This document shows, one piece after another, positions 16,683-25,093 of a stretch of DNA of 64,000 nt. This stretch comes from Hyphomicrobiales bacterium (GTDB lineage: Bacteria; Pseudomonadota; Alphaproteobacteria; Rhizobiales; Rhizobiaceae). Numbering within the stretch: the stretch's first letter is position 1; every line of letters starts with the position of its first letter. The stretch lies in NCBI GenBank assembly GCA_900469475.1, contig UBXG01000016.1, positions 283,977 to 347,976 of the forward strand. The letters run 5' to 3'. Below the pieces are notes generated by a model. That model was given only the letters and a program-made list of their open reading frames with translations. It had not been told where the DNA came from and did not search any database. Position numbers and translations under genes: made by a program.

Positions 16683-17468
16683 ATGAGCACGATCGGAAAG
16701 GCGCTGGCATTGCTGGATACCCTGTCACGGCTGGACAAGGAGGCGGGTCTGACCGACATCGCCCGCCTGTGCGCGCTGGACAAGGCGACGGCGCGACGCT
16801 TTCTGGTGGAGCTGGAAAAACACGGCTTCGTCGAGCAGGATCCAGATACGCGCCGCTACCGCATCGGCTCGGCACCCGTTCGTCTCGCCCGCATCAGGGA
16901 AACCCGCTTTCCCTTCCTGCGGGTCGCAATTCCTTTCATCAAGGCGCTTGCCGAATCGTCGACCGAGACCGTTCATCTCTCGGAGTTTTCAGGTGGACAG
17001 CTCTCGACCATTCACGTGGAGGATTCACCGCGTGCGCACCGCATCATCGTCGATGTCGGCAGCCTCTTGCCCTTTCATGCGACAGCTTCAGGTCTCGCCT
17101 TTCTGGCCTCCTGTCCACGGATAGAAATCGACGAAGCGCTTAAAAGGCCGCTCGAAAAATTCACCGATTACACCGTCACCGATCCCCAATTGCTGCGTCG
17201 GATGCTCGATGAAACCGCAGTACGGGGCTTTTCCGTCATTGACCAAGGCCTGGAGGCCGGCGTCATCAGCACCGCCGCGCCGGTGCGCACGCCTAGCGGC
17301 CGCCCGATCGGTTGCGTGGCAATCGCCGCTCCGCTCTCGCGCACCAACAAGGCCGCTATCCACGAATTCGGCGCTCAGGCCACCAACGCAGCCAACGCCA
17401 TCGCAGAAAAATATTACGGGTCGGAAAGACCCACGGGAACCATTGCGAAACTCAGGAGGACGGATTGA
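16683..17468 (+). CDS. IclR-family transcriptional regulator
   Basis: 261 residues: N-terminal winged helix-turn-helix (about 1-60; LTDIARLCALDKATARRFLVELEKHG) and the IclR effector domain (about 75-250; SGLAFLASCP, GFSVIDQGLEAGVISTAAPV, GCVAIAAPLSR). Probable sensor for the substrate of the following amine genes and of the divergent permease. Tandem ATGs at 16680 and 16683 follow AAGAGGAGGA; the second has better spacing. Its stop codon overlaps the start of the next gene (ATGA), so it heads the operon. Confidence 0.92.
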   Translation: MSTIGKALALLDTLSRLDKEAGLTDIARLCALDKATARRFLVELEKHGFVEQDPDTRRYRIGSAPVRLARIRETRFPFLRVAIPFIKALAESSTETVHLSEFSGGQLSTIHVEDSPRAHRIIVDVGSLLPFHATASGLAFLASCPRIEIDEALKRPLEKFTDYTVTDPQLLRRMLDETAVRGFSVIDQGLEAGVISTAAPVRTPSGRPIGCVAIAAPLSRTNKAAIHEFGAQATNAANAIAEKYYGSERPTGTIAKLRRTD

Positions 17469-18721
17469 TGAGCCCGGAGGCTCCCTCACCACGGATACTC
17501 GTCATCGGAACCGGTGACACCAAATGCGACGAACTGCAATTCATGGCATCCGTCATCAGGCAAGCCGGCGGCCAGCCGGCCATGATGGATGTCAGCATTC
17601 TCGGCGATCCACCTTACAGCCCTGAATATTCCAAGCATGACATCGCGAAGGCCGCCGCAACGACAATCGAAGCCATTACCGAAAGCGGCGACGAAAACAG
17701 CGCCATGGCCGCGATGGCGAAGGGTGCAGCGGCGTTGAGCCTGCGCCTTTACGAAGATGGGCTGGTGGATGGAGTCATCGTGCTCGGCGGCTCCATGGGC
17801 ACGGATCTGGCGCTCGATGTCGCCGCCGTTCTGCCGCTCGGCGTGCCGAAATTCGTGGTCTCGACCATTGCCTATTCTCACCTCATCCCGCCGGAACGCA
17901 TTGCGCCCGACCTGATGATGATCCTGTGGGCGGGTGGTCTTTACGGGCTCAACAGCATTTGCCGCTCCGTGCTCTCCCAGGCGTGCGGCGCGGTCGTCGG
18001 CGCCGCAAAGCACGGCACCAAGCCCAATCGCGAGCGACCGCTCGTCGGAATGACCTCACTTGGCTCCTCCTGCCTGAAATATATGAAGTATCTGCGGCCC
18101 GAGTTGGAAAAGCGCGGCTACGACGTCGCCGTCTTCCATTCCACCGGCATGGGTGGCCGCGCCTATGAAGCGATTGCCGCGAAAGGTGACTTTGCCGCAG
18201 TCTTCGACTTCTGCATCCAGGAAGTCAGCAATCATCATTATAGCAGCGTCGTCACCTCCGGGCCGGACCGGCTCGAAAATGCAGGACGCACCGGCACTCC
18301 GCAGATCGTCGCACCCGGTGCGGTCGACATGGTCGATCTTCAGGCATGGCAAGCCCTGCCAGAGGTCTTTGTGGATCGCCCGTATCACGCCCATAACCGG
18401 CTGATCGGGTCGGTAACGATATCGCCGGAAGGGCGGCGGGAAGTTGCCCGTGTGATCGGAGAAAAACTGCGGCGCGCCGAAGCGAAGGTCGCCTTCCTTC
18501 TGCCGACTGAAGGCTTGCAGGAATGGGACAAGCCGGATGAACCCTTGCATGATCCGGAAGGTCTTGACGCCTTCTTCGATGAAATGCGCCGCGCCGTTCC
18601 GCCCAGCGTCACCCTGCAGGAGGTCGATGCTCACATCAACGCGCCGGCCTTCTCGGCTGCTGCCCTTGCCATCTTCGATCGATGGGTTGCCGAAGGCGTC
18701 ATTCCGGAGGGACGGCCATGA
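17468..18721 (+). CDS. UPF0261 / Tm-1-like ATP-binding domain protein
   Basis: 417-residue protein of the UPF0261 family: RILVIGTGDTKCDELQFMASVIRQ at the N terminus, VIVLGGSMGTDLAL, PLVGMTSLGSSCLKYMKYL, VFHSTGMGGRAYEAIA, and IVAPGAVDMVDLQAW. Tm-1-like domains bind ATP, and family members often sit in catabolic operons, but no reaction is firmly known. It overlaps the iclR stop and the next gene's start by a few bases, so translation is probably coupled. Confidence 0.88.
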   Translation: MSPEAPSPRILVIGTGDTKCDELQFMASVIRQAGGQPAMMDVSILGDPPYSPEYSKHDIAKAAATTIEAITESGDENSAMAAMAKGAAALSLRLYEDGLVDGVIVLGGSMGTDLALDVAAVLPLGVPKFVVSTIAYSHLIPPERIAPDLMMILWAGGLYGLNSICRSVLSQACGAVVGAAKHGTKPNRERPLVGMTSLGSSCLKYMKYLRPELEKRGYDVAVFHSTGMGGRAYEAIAAKGDFAAVFDFCIQEVSNHHYSSVVTSGPDRLENAGRTGTPQIVAPGAVDMVDLQAWQALPEVFVDRPYHAHNRLIGSVTISPEGRREVARVIGEKLRRAEAKVAFLLPTEGLQEWDKPDEPLHDPEGLDAFFDEMRRAVPPSVTLQEVDAHINAPAFSAAALAIFDRWVAEGVIPEGRP

Positions 18722-19368
18722 CGCGGGACCGCGCGCTTATCCTCGACTTCGGCGGCGTCGTCACCCGCACGCTGTTCGAAACCCATGACATCACCGAGCG
18801 CACGCTTGGCCTTCCGAAGGGGTCGCTGACCTGGCTCGGCCCTTTCGACACGGCGACGGACCCGCTCTGGGTCGCAATGCAGAACCGCGAGATCACTGAA
18901 CGCGACTATTGGCTGACGCGCGCGGGCGAAGTCGGCAAGATGGTCGGCGAAAACTGGACCGATATGCAGACCTTCGTGCGCCGGGCGCGCGGCGCCGAGC
19001 CGGAGCTTGTCCTGCGCCCGGAAGCTCGCGAGGCCATCCTGCGCACCAAGGAGGCCGGCCTGAAGCTGGCGATCCTGTCGAACGAACTCGACCTTTTCTA
19101 TGGCGTCGAGTTTCGACAGCGTTTTCCCCTCATCGAGCTTTTCGACGTTATCGTCGACGCCACCTACACGAAGATCCTGAAGCCCGATCCCCGTGCCTAC
19201 GAGCTCGTTCTTGCCGAGCTTAACTTGCCGCGCGAGGTCTGCGTTTTCGTCGACGACCAGAAGAAGAACATCGAGGGTGCCGAAGCCGTGAACCTGCCTC
19301 ACGTGCATTTCGACATGACCCGCCCTGCCGAAAGCTATGCCCGCGCACTTGCCATGCTGGGGCTCTGA
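18718..19368 (+). CDS. HAD-superfamily hydrolase (subfamily IA)
   Basis: 216 residues with all HAD motifs: LDFGGVVT (nucleophile aspartate; the second aspartate is replaced by G, as in several IA members), LSNE (motif II), KILKPDPRAYELVL (motif III lysine) and FVDDQKKNIEGA (motif IV). Typically a small-molecule phosphatase or haloacid dehalogenase. The start overlaps the UPF0261 stop. Given the kinase downstream, removal of phosphate from a dead-end intermediate is possible, but that is speculation. Confidence 0.87.
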   Translation: MTRDRALILDFGGVVTRTLFETHDITERTLGLPKGSLTWLGPFDTATDPLWVAMQNREITERDYWLTRAGEVGKMVGENWTDMQTFVRRARGAEPELVLRPEAREAILRTKEAGLKLAILSNELDLFYGVEFRQRFPLIELFDVIVDATYTKILKPDPRAYELVLAELNLPREVCVFVDDQKKNIEGAEAVNLPHVHFDMTRPAESYARALAMLGL

Positions 19369-19385
19369 ACCAAGAGGAATTTGAC

Positions 19386-20741
19386 ATGCGTGAGACCAAT
19401 TTCATCATCGAAAACAATGCACGCCATCTGTGGCATCCGATGGCCCATCCGGCCGAGATGCAGGCCAACCCGCCGCGCATCATCAACTCCGGCGAAGGCG
19501 TTGAGATCGTCGACATCCAGGGCAGGAAGGTACTGGACGCAGTCGGCGGCCTCTGGAACGTCAATCTCGGCTATTCCTGCGAGCCGGTAAAGAAGGCGAT
19601 CCGCGATCAACTCGACGAACTGCCCTATTATTCGACCTTCCGCGGCACGACGAATTCGCCGCTGATCGAACTGTCCTACGAGCTTGCCGAATGGTTCAAG
19701 CCGGATGGCCTCAGCCGCTCCTTCTTCACCTCTGGCGGTTCGGACTCGGTCGAGACCTGCCTGCGGCTGGCTCGCCAATTCCACAAGGTCAACGGCCAGC
19801 CCGAGCGCACCAAATTCGTCGCGCTAAAGAAAGGTTATCACGGCACGCATTTCGGTGGCGCCTCGGTCAACGGCAACCAGAACTTTCGCCGCAACTATGA
19901 GCCATTGCTTCCGGGCGTCTTCCACCTGCCCGCGCCATTCCCTTATCGCAACCCTTTCAACACCACCGATGGCGCGGAGATCGCGGCTGCCATTGGCAGG
20001 CTCTTCGAGGAAGAGATCGCTTTCCAGGGCGCCGATACGATCGCAGCCCTGATCGTCGAGCCGGTACTCGGCGCCGGCGGCGTCATTGTCCCGCACGAAA
20101 CCTTCCTGCCGCTGATGCGCGAGATCTGTGACCGGCACGGCATCCTTTTGATCGCCGACGAGGTGATCACCGCTTTCGGCCGCACAGGCGCCTGGACCGG
20201 ATCGCGCCTCTGGGGCGTCAAGCCAGATATGATGTCGACGGCCAAGGCGATCACCAATGGCTATTTCCCCTTTGGCGCCGTGATGATTTCCGACAAGGTC
20301 GCCGAGGCATTCGAGAGCAACAAGAACTCTTTTGGCAATATCGGCCACGGCTACACCTATTCCGGCCACCCGGTCGGTGCGGCTGCAGCGCTTGCGACAC
20401 TGAAAGAAACCAAACGGCTCGACGTCGCCGCCAATGCCGCTGCCCGCGGTGAAGAGCTGCTTGCCGGACTGAAGAGGCTGGAGGAGAAGCATGAACTGGT
20501 TGGCGACATCAGAGGCAAGGGCCTGATGTGCGCCCTCGAGCTCGTCAGTGACCGGGCGAAGAAGAGCGCGGCGGCCAAGGATACCGTCCAGAAAGTCCAT
20601 GACGCGACTTATGATGCCGGCGTGATGGTCCGCACCTCCGGTGCCAATGTCATCCTGTCACCGCCGCTGATCGTGACGGCTACGAATGTCCAGACGATCC
20701 TGACCGCGCTCGATGCCGGCCTTACCGCTGCAAAGGGCTGA
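19386..20741 (+). CDS. Class III (omega) aminotransferase
   Basis: 451-residue PLP enzyme. The N terminus LWHPMAHPAEMQANPPRIINSGEG and GGLWNVNLGY are typical of omega-amine:pyruvate transaminases; D258 in LLIADEVITAFGRTG binds the pyridine nitrogen and K287 in STAKAITNGYFPFG is the Schiff-base lysine. Such enzymes move the terminal amino group of amines to pyruvate, leaving an aldehyde. In this operon, which flanks an aldehyde dehydrogenase and the hpa genes, an aromatic amine such as tyramine is a reasonable guess; taurine- or putrescine-type amines cannot be excluded. Confidence 0.93.
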   Translation: MRETNFIIENNARHLWHPMAHPAEMQANPPRIINSGEGVEIVDIQGRKVLDAVGGLWNVNLGYSCEPVKKAIRDQLDELPYYSTFRGTTNSPLIELSYELAEWFKPDGLSRSFFTSGGSDSVETCLRLARQFHKVNGQPERTKFVALKKGYHGTHFGGASVNGNQNFRRNYEPLLPGVFHLPAPFPYRNPFNTTDGAEIAAAIGRLFEEEIAFQGADTIAALIVEPVLGAGGVIVPHETFLPLMREICDRHGILLIADEVITAFGRTGAWTGSRLWGVKPDMMSTAKAITNGYFPFGAVMISDKVAEAFESNKNSFGNIGHGYTYSGHPVGAAAALATLKETKRLDVAANAAARGEELLAGLKRLEEKHELVGDIRGKGLMCALELVSDRAKKSAAAKDTVQKVHDATYDAGVMVRTSGANVILSPPLIVTATNVQTILTALDAGLTAAKG

Positions 20742-20743
20742 TC

Positions 20744-22027
20744 ATGTCCGACAATGCAACCCTCATCGCGCGCCGCGAGCGGCTTTTGGGCCGGAACATG
20801 TCGCTCTTCTATGACGAGCCGGTGCATCTCGTGCGCGGCGAAGGCGTCTGGCTCTGGGATGCCGACGGGCGTAAGTATCTCGATTGCTACAACAATGTGC
20901 CGCATGTCGGCCATTGTCATCCGCGCGTGGTCGAGGCGATCGCGCGGCAGGCCTCGATGTTGAACACGCATACGCGCTATCTGCATGAAGGCATTCTCGA
21001 CTATGTGGAGCGGCTGACGGCAACCTTCGACAAGAGCCTGAATGCCGCGATCCTGACCTGTACCGGTAGCGAGGCAAACGACGTGGCCCTGCGCATGGCG
21101 CAGGCGATAACCGGCAAAACCGGCGTCATCGCCACGAACCACACCTATCACGGCAACACGGCGGCAGTGTCGCAGCTGTCGACCCGCATGCCGCCGGTCG
21201 GCGGCTTCGGCGGCCATGTCCGGCACGTGCCCGCGCCGGACAGCTATCGTCCACTCGGCGGTGAAGGCGGAGATGCCTTTGCCACGGCCTTCGCGGCAGA
21301 AGTCGAAAAAGCGATCGCCTCGCTGGAGGATACCCCGTATGGCTTTTCGGCCATCATCATCGATCCGTTCTTCGCCAATGAAGGCTTTCCGGATCTGCCG
21401 CGGGGCTTTCTCGACAAAACGGTTGCTGCTGTCCGCAAGGCGGGCGGCCTTGTGATTACCGACGAAGTACAGCCCGGCTTTGGCCGCACAGGCTCGCACA
21501 TGTGGGGCCATCAGCGCGCCGGCATCGTTCCGGATATCGTGACACTCGGCAAGCCGATGGCGAACGGGCATCCGGTGGGCGGCGTCATCGCGAATGTCGA
21601 CACGATAAATGCCTTCCGCAAGGCGTTCCGCTACTTCAATACCTTCGGCGGCAATCCAGTCTCCTGCGCGGCAGCCATGGCCGTGCTCGACGTCATCGAC
21701 GACGAGAACCTCATCGAAAATGCCCGCAACGTCGGCGAATATACCCGCCATGCCTTCCAGCGGCTGGCCGAGAAACACTCGATCATCGGCGATGTGCGCG
21801 GCAGCGGCCTCTTCATGGGCACGGAATTCGTTCTGGACAGGCAAACGAAGGAGCCGGCCACTGCCGAGGCGACACGCATCATCAACACCATGCGCGAATG
21901 CGGCGTGCTGATGGGCAAGATCGGCATTCACCAGTGCGCCACGAAGATCCGCCCGCCCATGCCGTTCACCAGGGAAAATGCCGACTTCATGTTGTCGATT
22001 TTCAACGACGTATTGACTGGCCTGTGA
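20744..22027 (+). CDS. Class III PLP enzyme of the phospho-lyase (ETNPPL/PHYKPL, AGXT2L) type
   Basis: 427-residue relative of human ethanolamine-phosphate phospho-lyase and phosphohydroxylysine phospho-lyase rather than of ordinary transaminases. Shared landmarks are YLDCYNNVPHVGHCHPRVVE, LNTHTRYLH, TDEVQPGFGRTGSHMW, VPDIVTLGKPMANGHPVGG (Schiff-base K270), YFNTFGGNPVSCA and KIRPPMPFT. Characterised relatives eliminate ammonia and phosphate from O-phosphorylated amino alcohols, yielding an aldehyde. It starts two bases after the upstream aminotransferase and is followed six bases later by a kinase of the kind expected to make its substrate. Confidence 0.85.
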   Translation: MSDNATLIARRERLLGRNMSLFYDEPVHLVRGEGVWLWDADGRKYLDCYNNVPHVGHCHPRVVEAIARQASMLNTHTRYLHEGILDYVERLTATFDKSLNAAILTCTGSEANDVALRMAQAITGKTGVIATNHTYHGNTAAVSQLSTRMPPVGGFGGHVRHVPAPDSYRPLGGEGGDAFATAFAAEVEKAIASLEDTPYGFSAIIIDPFFANEGFPDLPRGFLDKTVAAVRKAGGLVITDEVQPGFGRTGSHMWGHQRAGIVPDIVTLGKPMANGHPVGGVIANVDTINAFRKAFRYFNTFGGNPVSCAAAMAVLDVIDDENLIENARNVGEYTRHAFQRLAEKHSIIGDVRGSGLFMGTEFVLDRQTKEPATAEATRIINTMRECGVLMGKIGIHQCATKIRPPMPFTRENADFMLSIFNDVLTGL

Positions 22028-22033
22028 GGCAAT

Positions 22034-23053
22034 ATGGCCGGCCCGTTGCCACAGACCATCCGTGACGCGCTCCAGAAACGAGCGCTAGAAGCCCTCGACC
22101 ATTGGCCTGTTCGGGATCACGAGCCTGTCCTGATGAAATATCGGGAAAACGCCGTCTTCCGCATCACGTTGGAAGACGGCCAGTTCGCCGCGCTCCGGCT
22201 GCATCGCCCGGGCTACCATGACGAGACGAGCCTGCGCTCGGAGCTGCACTTCATGGCCGCCCTCAAGCTCGGCGGCCTCGATGTGCCAGGCCCTGTGCCG
22301 ACAAGCAGAAAGCAGAGCCTCGTCCGACTGCCGGCCAACAGACATTTTGCCGAACAGCATGCCGATGTGGTGAGTTGGATCGATGGTGTGCCGCTTGGCC
22401 AAAGTGGCGTGCCGCTATCGCAATCTGTTGAGATGCAGGAAGCAATCTTCTTCCGCATCGGGCAAAACATGGCCATCATGCACGAGCTTGCCGATGTGTG
22501 GGAACCACCGGAACATTTTCACCGCCCGGTTTGGGACATCGATGGGCTGGTCGGCGAAACGCCGCTCTGGGGCCGCTTCTGGGATTGTCGCGGCCTTTCA
22601 CCCGAGAGCACTATCGCCCTGTCGGCATTGCGCCACCAGCTGCGCCGACTGCTCGCGAACGCGGATAGCCAAAGCCTCGACTATGGGCTGATCCATGCCG
22701 ATCTCGTGCGAGAAAACATCTTTCTGACGGGAACCGACAGCAATGTCGCCTTCATCGATTTCGACGATGCGGGACACGGCTTCCGCCTGTTCGATCTTGC
22801 GACCACCCTGCTCAAGAACCGCAACGAACCCGCCTATCCGGTGATCGAGCAAGCGCTGATATCAGGCTATCGCAGCCGGCGAGCACTCTCCGAAGCGGCT
22901 CTGGCGGCCCTGCCCCTATTCATGGTGCTGAGGAACCTTACATATATTGGATGGCTCGCGGAACGTCCGGAAATTCCGGACAATGTCGAACGTCTGTCGC
23001 GTTACGTCCATGAAAGTCTGGAGATAGCAAGACAGCTCGACTTTGTCGCTTGA
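22034..23053 (+). CDS. APH-family small-molecule kinase, amino-alcohol kinase candidate
   Basis: 339-residue aminoglycoside-phosphotransferase-fold kinase. The catalytic loop is visible as LIHADLVRENIF (HxDxxxxN) and the metal-binding FIDFDDAG follows about 25 residues later; the N-terminal lobe has LMKYRENAVFRI and AALRLHRPGY. The fold includes hydroxylysine kinase, homoserine kinase II and choline/ethanolamine kinases. Directly downstream of a phospho-lyase-type enzyme, it most likely phosphorylates the hydroxyl of an amino alcohol. In this setting octopamine or a related beta-hydroxy-phenethylamine is a candidate. GAGG inside the previous stop region serves as ribosome site. Confidence 0.82.
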   Translation: MAGPLPQTIRDALQKRALEALDHWPVRDHEPVLMKYRENAVFRITLEDGQFAALRLHRPGYHDETSLRSELHFMAALKLGGLDVPGPVPTSRKQSLVRLPANRHFAEQHADVVSWIDGVPLGQSGVPLSQSVEMQEAIFFRIGQNMAIMHELADVWEPPEHFHRPVWDIDGLVGETPLWGRFWDCRGLSPESTIALSALRHQLRRLLANADSQSLDYGLIHADLVRENIFLTGTDSNVAFIDFDDAGHGFRLFDLATTLLKNRNEPAYPVIEQALISGYRSRRALSEAALAALPLFMVLRNLTYIGWLAERPEIPDNVERLSRYVHESLEIARQLDFVA

Positions 23054-23070
23054 CATCTGCGAGATATTTA

Positions 23071-23082
23071 TTAACGTGTTAA
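23071..23082. promoter_or_regulatory. Palindrome upstream of hpaF, candidate HpaR or promoter element
   Basis: TTAAC-GT-GTTAA at 23071-23082, in the 54-base gap before the hpaFEDGHI operon. A related GTTAA motif lies upstream of hpaR (30743-30749, inverted) and near the iclR promoter (16565-16570). Role inferred from placement only. Confidence 0.4.
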
Positions 23083-23107
23083 GTAATTAAAGTCTCGGGA
23101 GGACTTG

Positions 23108-23494
23108 ATGCCGCATCTCGCCATCGAATATTCGGCCAATCTGGAGGGTCGCGCCGATATCGGCGCACTCTGTGAGCGGCTGCTGAAGACGGTTCTGGAC
23201 ACCGGCCTTTTCGAAGTCGGGGCTGTGCGGGTGCGCGCCTTTCGCGCCGAGCATTACGCCATCGCCGACAAGCTACCCGAGAACGCCTTCGTCGATCTGA
23301 ACTTCCGCATCGGCAAGGGCCGCACGGATGAGGAAAAGAAACGCACCGGCGAGGCGATCTTCGCCGCGGCGATCGACGTTCTCGGCCCGCTCTTCGACAC
23401 CCCGCATTTCGCCCTCTCGCTTGAGATCCGCGAGATCGATGCGGAACTCAGCTGGAAGAAGAACGCCATTCATCCGCGGCTTCGCGGCAAGTGA
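23108..23494 (+). CDS. hpaF: 5-carboxymethyl-2-hydroxymuconate delta-isomerase HpaF
   Basis: Isomerises 5-carboxymethyl-2-hydroxymuconate in the homoprotocatechuate meta pathway. 128 residues beginning MPHLAIEYSANLE, matching the E. coli isomerase start (MPH plus the catalytic N-terminal proline after Met removal), with NFRIGKGRTDEEKKRTGEAIF and a C-terminal LSLEIREIDAELSWKKN. A GGGAGGA ribosome site precedes it. First gene of the seven-gene lower-pathway operon. Confidence 0.93.
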   Translation: MPHLAIEYSANLEGRADIGALCERLLKTVLDTGLFEVGAVRVRAFRAEHYAIADKLPENAFVDLNFRIGKGRTDEEKKRTGEAIFAAAIDVLGPLFDTPHFALSLEIREIDAELSWKKNAIHPRLRGK

Positions 23495-23535
23495 CATTCC
23501 CTTCGCGGGACGACATAACACCAAAGGAATAGACG

Positions 23536-25053
23536 ATGTCCAAACTGCAGGAAAACATCGCAAAGGCCGAGGGCTTTCTGGCTCGATTCAAGGATAACGG
23601 CGTACTGAACCGCATCAATGGCGAGGATGTGCGCGCCGATGATGGTTCCACCTTCGAGACCATCTCGCCTGTCGATCTGAAGCCGCTCGCAACCGTTGCC
23701 CACGGCAAGGCTGCCGATATCGACCGCGCGGCAAAGGCCGCAAAAGCTGCCTTCGCCGAATGGGCCGCCATGCCCGGCAACGCGCGCAAGAAGCTCCTGC
23801 ACAAGATTGCCGATGCGATCGTGGCTCGTGCCGAGGAGATCGCCTTCGTCGAGTGCATGGATACCGGACAGTCACTGAAATTCATGGCCAAGGCCGCTCT
23901 GCGTGGCGCCGAGAACTTCCGCTTCTTCGCCGACCGCGCGCCGGAAGCCCGTGATGGCAAGGCATTGCGCGCCGAGGGCCAGGTGAACCTGACGACCCGC
24001 GTGCCGATCGGGCCGGTCGGCATCATCACGCCCTGGAACACCCCTTTCATGCTGTCGACCTGGAAGATCGCGCCGGCGCTTGCCGCCGGATGCACGATCG
24101 TCCACAAGCCAGCCGAATTCTCACCACTGACGGCCCGCCTGCTAGTGGAGATTGCCGAGGAAGCAGGTCTGCCGAAGGGTGTGTGGAACCTCGTCAACGG
24201 TTTCGGCGAGGATGCCGGTCGCGCGTTGACGGAACATCCCTTGATCAAGGCGATCGGCTTCGTCGGCGAAAGCCGCACCGGTTCGATGATCATGAAGCAG
24301 GGCGCAGATACGCTGAAGCGCGTGCATTTCGAGCTCGGCGGCAAGAACCCGGTCATCGTCTTTGCCGATGCCGATCTCGAGCGCGCCGCCGATGCCGCCG
24401 TCTTCATGATCTACTCGCTGAACGGCGAGCGCTGCACCTCGTCCTCGCGCCTGCTGGTCGAAGAAAGTGTCTACGACAAATTCACCGCGATCGTCGCCGA
24501 GAAGGCGAAACGCATCAAGGTCGGCCATCCCCTTGATCCGGAAACGGTCGTCGGCCCGCTCGTCCATCCCGTGCATGAAAAGAAGGTGCTGGAGTATATT
24601 CAGATCGGTCGTTCGGAAGGTGCGACGCTGGCCGCTGGCGGCGAGAAGGTCAACGGCCCAGGCGGCGGTTGCTACGTCTCGCCCACGCTGTTCACCGGCG
24701 CCAACAACCAGATGCGCATCGCGCAGGAAGAGATCTTCGGGCCGGTACTGACCGCGATCCCCTTCAAGGACGAAGCCGATGCGCTGGCGCTTGCCAACGA
24801 TGTCCAGTACGGCCTCACCGGCTATCTCTGGACGTCGGACGTCACCCGCGCCTTCCGTTTCACCGATCACCTCGAAGCCGGCATGATCTGGGTCAATTCG
24901 GAAAACGTCCGTCACCTGCCCACGCCCTTCGGCGGGGTCAAGAGCTCCGGCATCGGCCGCGACGGCGGCGACTGGTCCTTCGATTTCTACATGGAAACCA
25001 AGAACGTCGCCTTCGCCACCAAGCCGCACGCGATCCAGAAACTCGGCGGCTGA
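23536..25053 (+). CDS. hpaE: 5-carboxymethyl-2-hydroxymuconate semialdehyde dehydrogenase HpaE
   Basis: 505-residue NAD-dependent aldehyde dehydrogenase that oxidises the ring-cleavage semialdehyde. Seen: TPWNTPFMLSTWKIAPALAAG, catalytic E266 in FELGGKNPV, catalytic C300 in LNGERCTSSSRLL, and EEIFGPVL. The GERCT context and N-terminal length match HpaE. It lies 41 bases after hpaF and 40 before hpaD. Confidence 0.95.
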   Translation: MSKLQENIAKAEGFLARFKDNGVLNRINGEDVRADDGSTFETISPVDLKPLATVAHGKAADIDRAAKAAKAAFAEWAAMPGNARKKLLHKIADAIVARAEEIAFVECMDTGQSLKFMAKAALRGAENFRFFADRAPEARDGKALRAEGQVNLTTRVPIGPVGIITPWNTPFMLSTWKIAPALAAGCTIVHKPAEFSPLTARLLVEIAEEAGLPKGVWNLVNGFGEDAGRALTEHPLIKAIGFVGESRTGSMIMKQGADTLKRVHFELGGKNPVIVFADADLERAADAAVFMIYSLNGERCTSSSRLLVEESVYDKFTAIVAEKAKRIKVGHPLDPETVVGPLVHPVHEKKVLEYIQIGRSEGATLAAGGEKVNGPGGGCYVSPTLFTGANNQMRIAQEEIFGPVLTAIPFKDEADALALANDVQYGLTGYLWTSDVTRAFRFTDHLEAGMIWVNSENVRHLPTPFGGVKSSGIGRDGGDWSFDFYMETKNVAFATKPHAIQKLGG

Positions 25054-25093
25054 GCCCGCCAATATCTATAAGTACGCATAAGAGGAGGAACAA

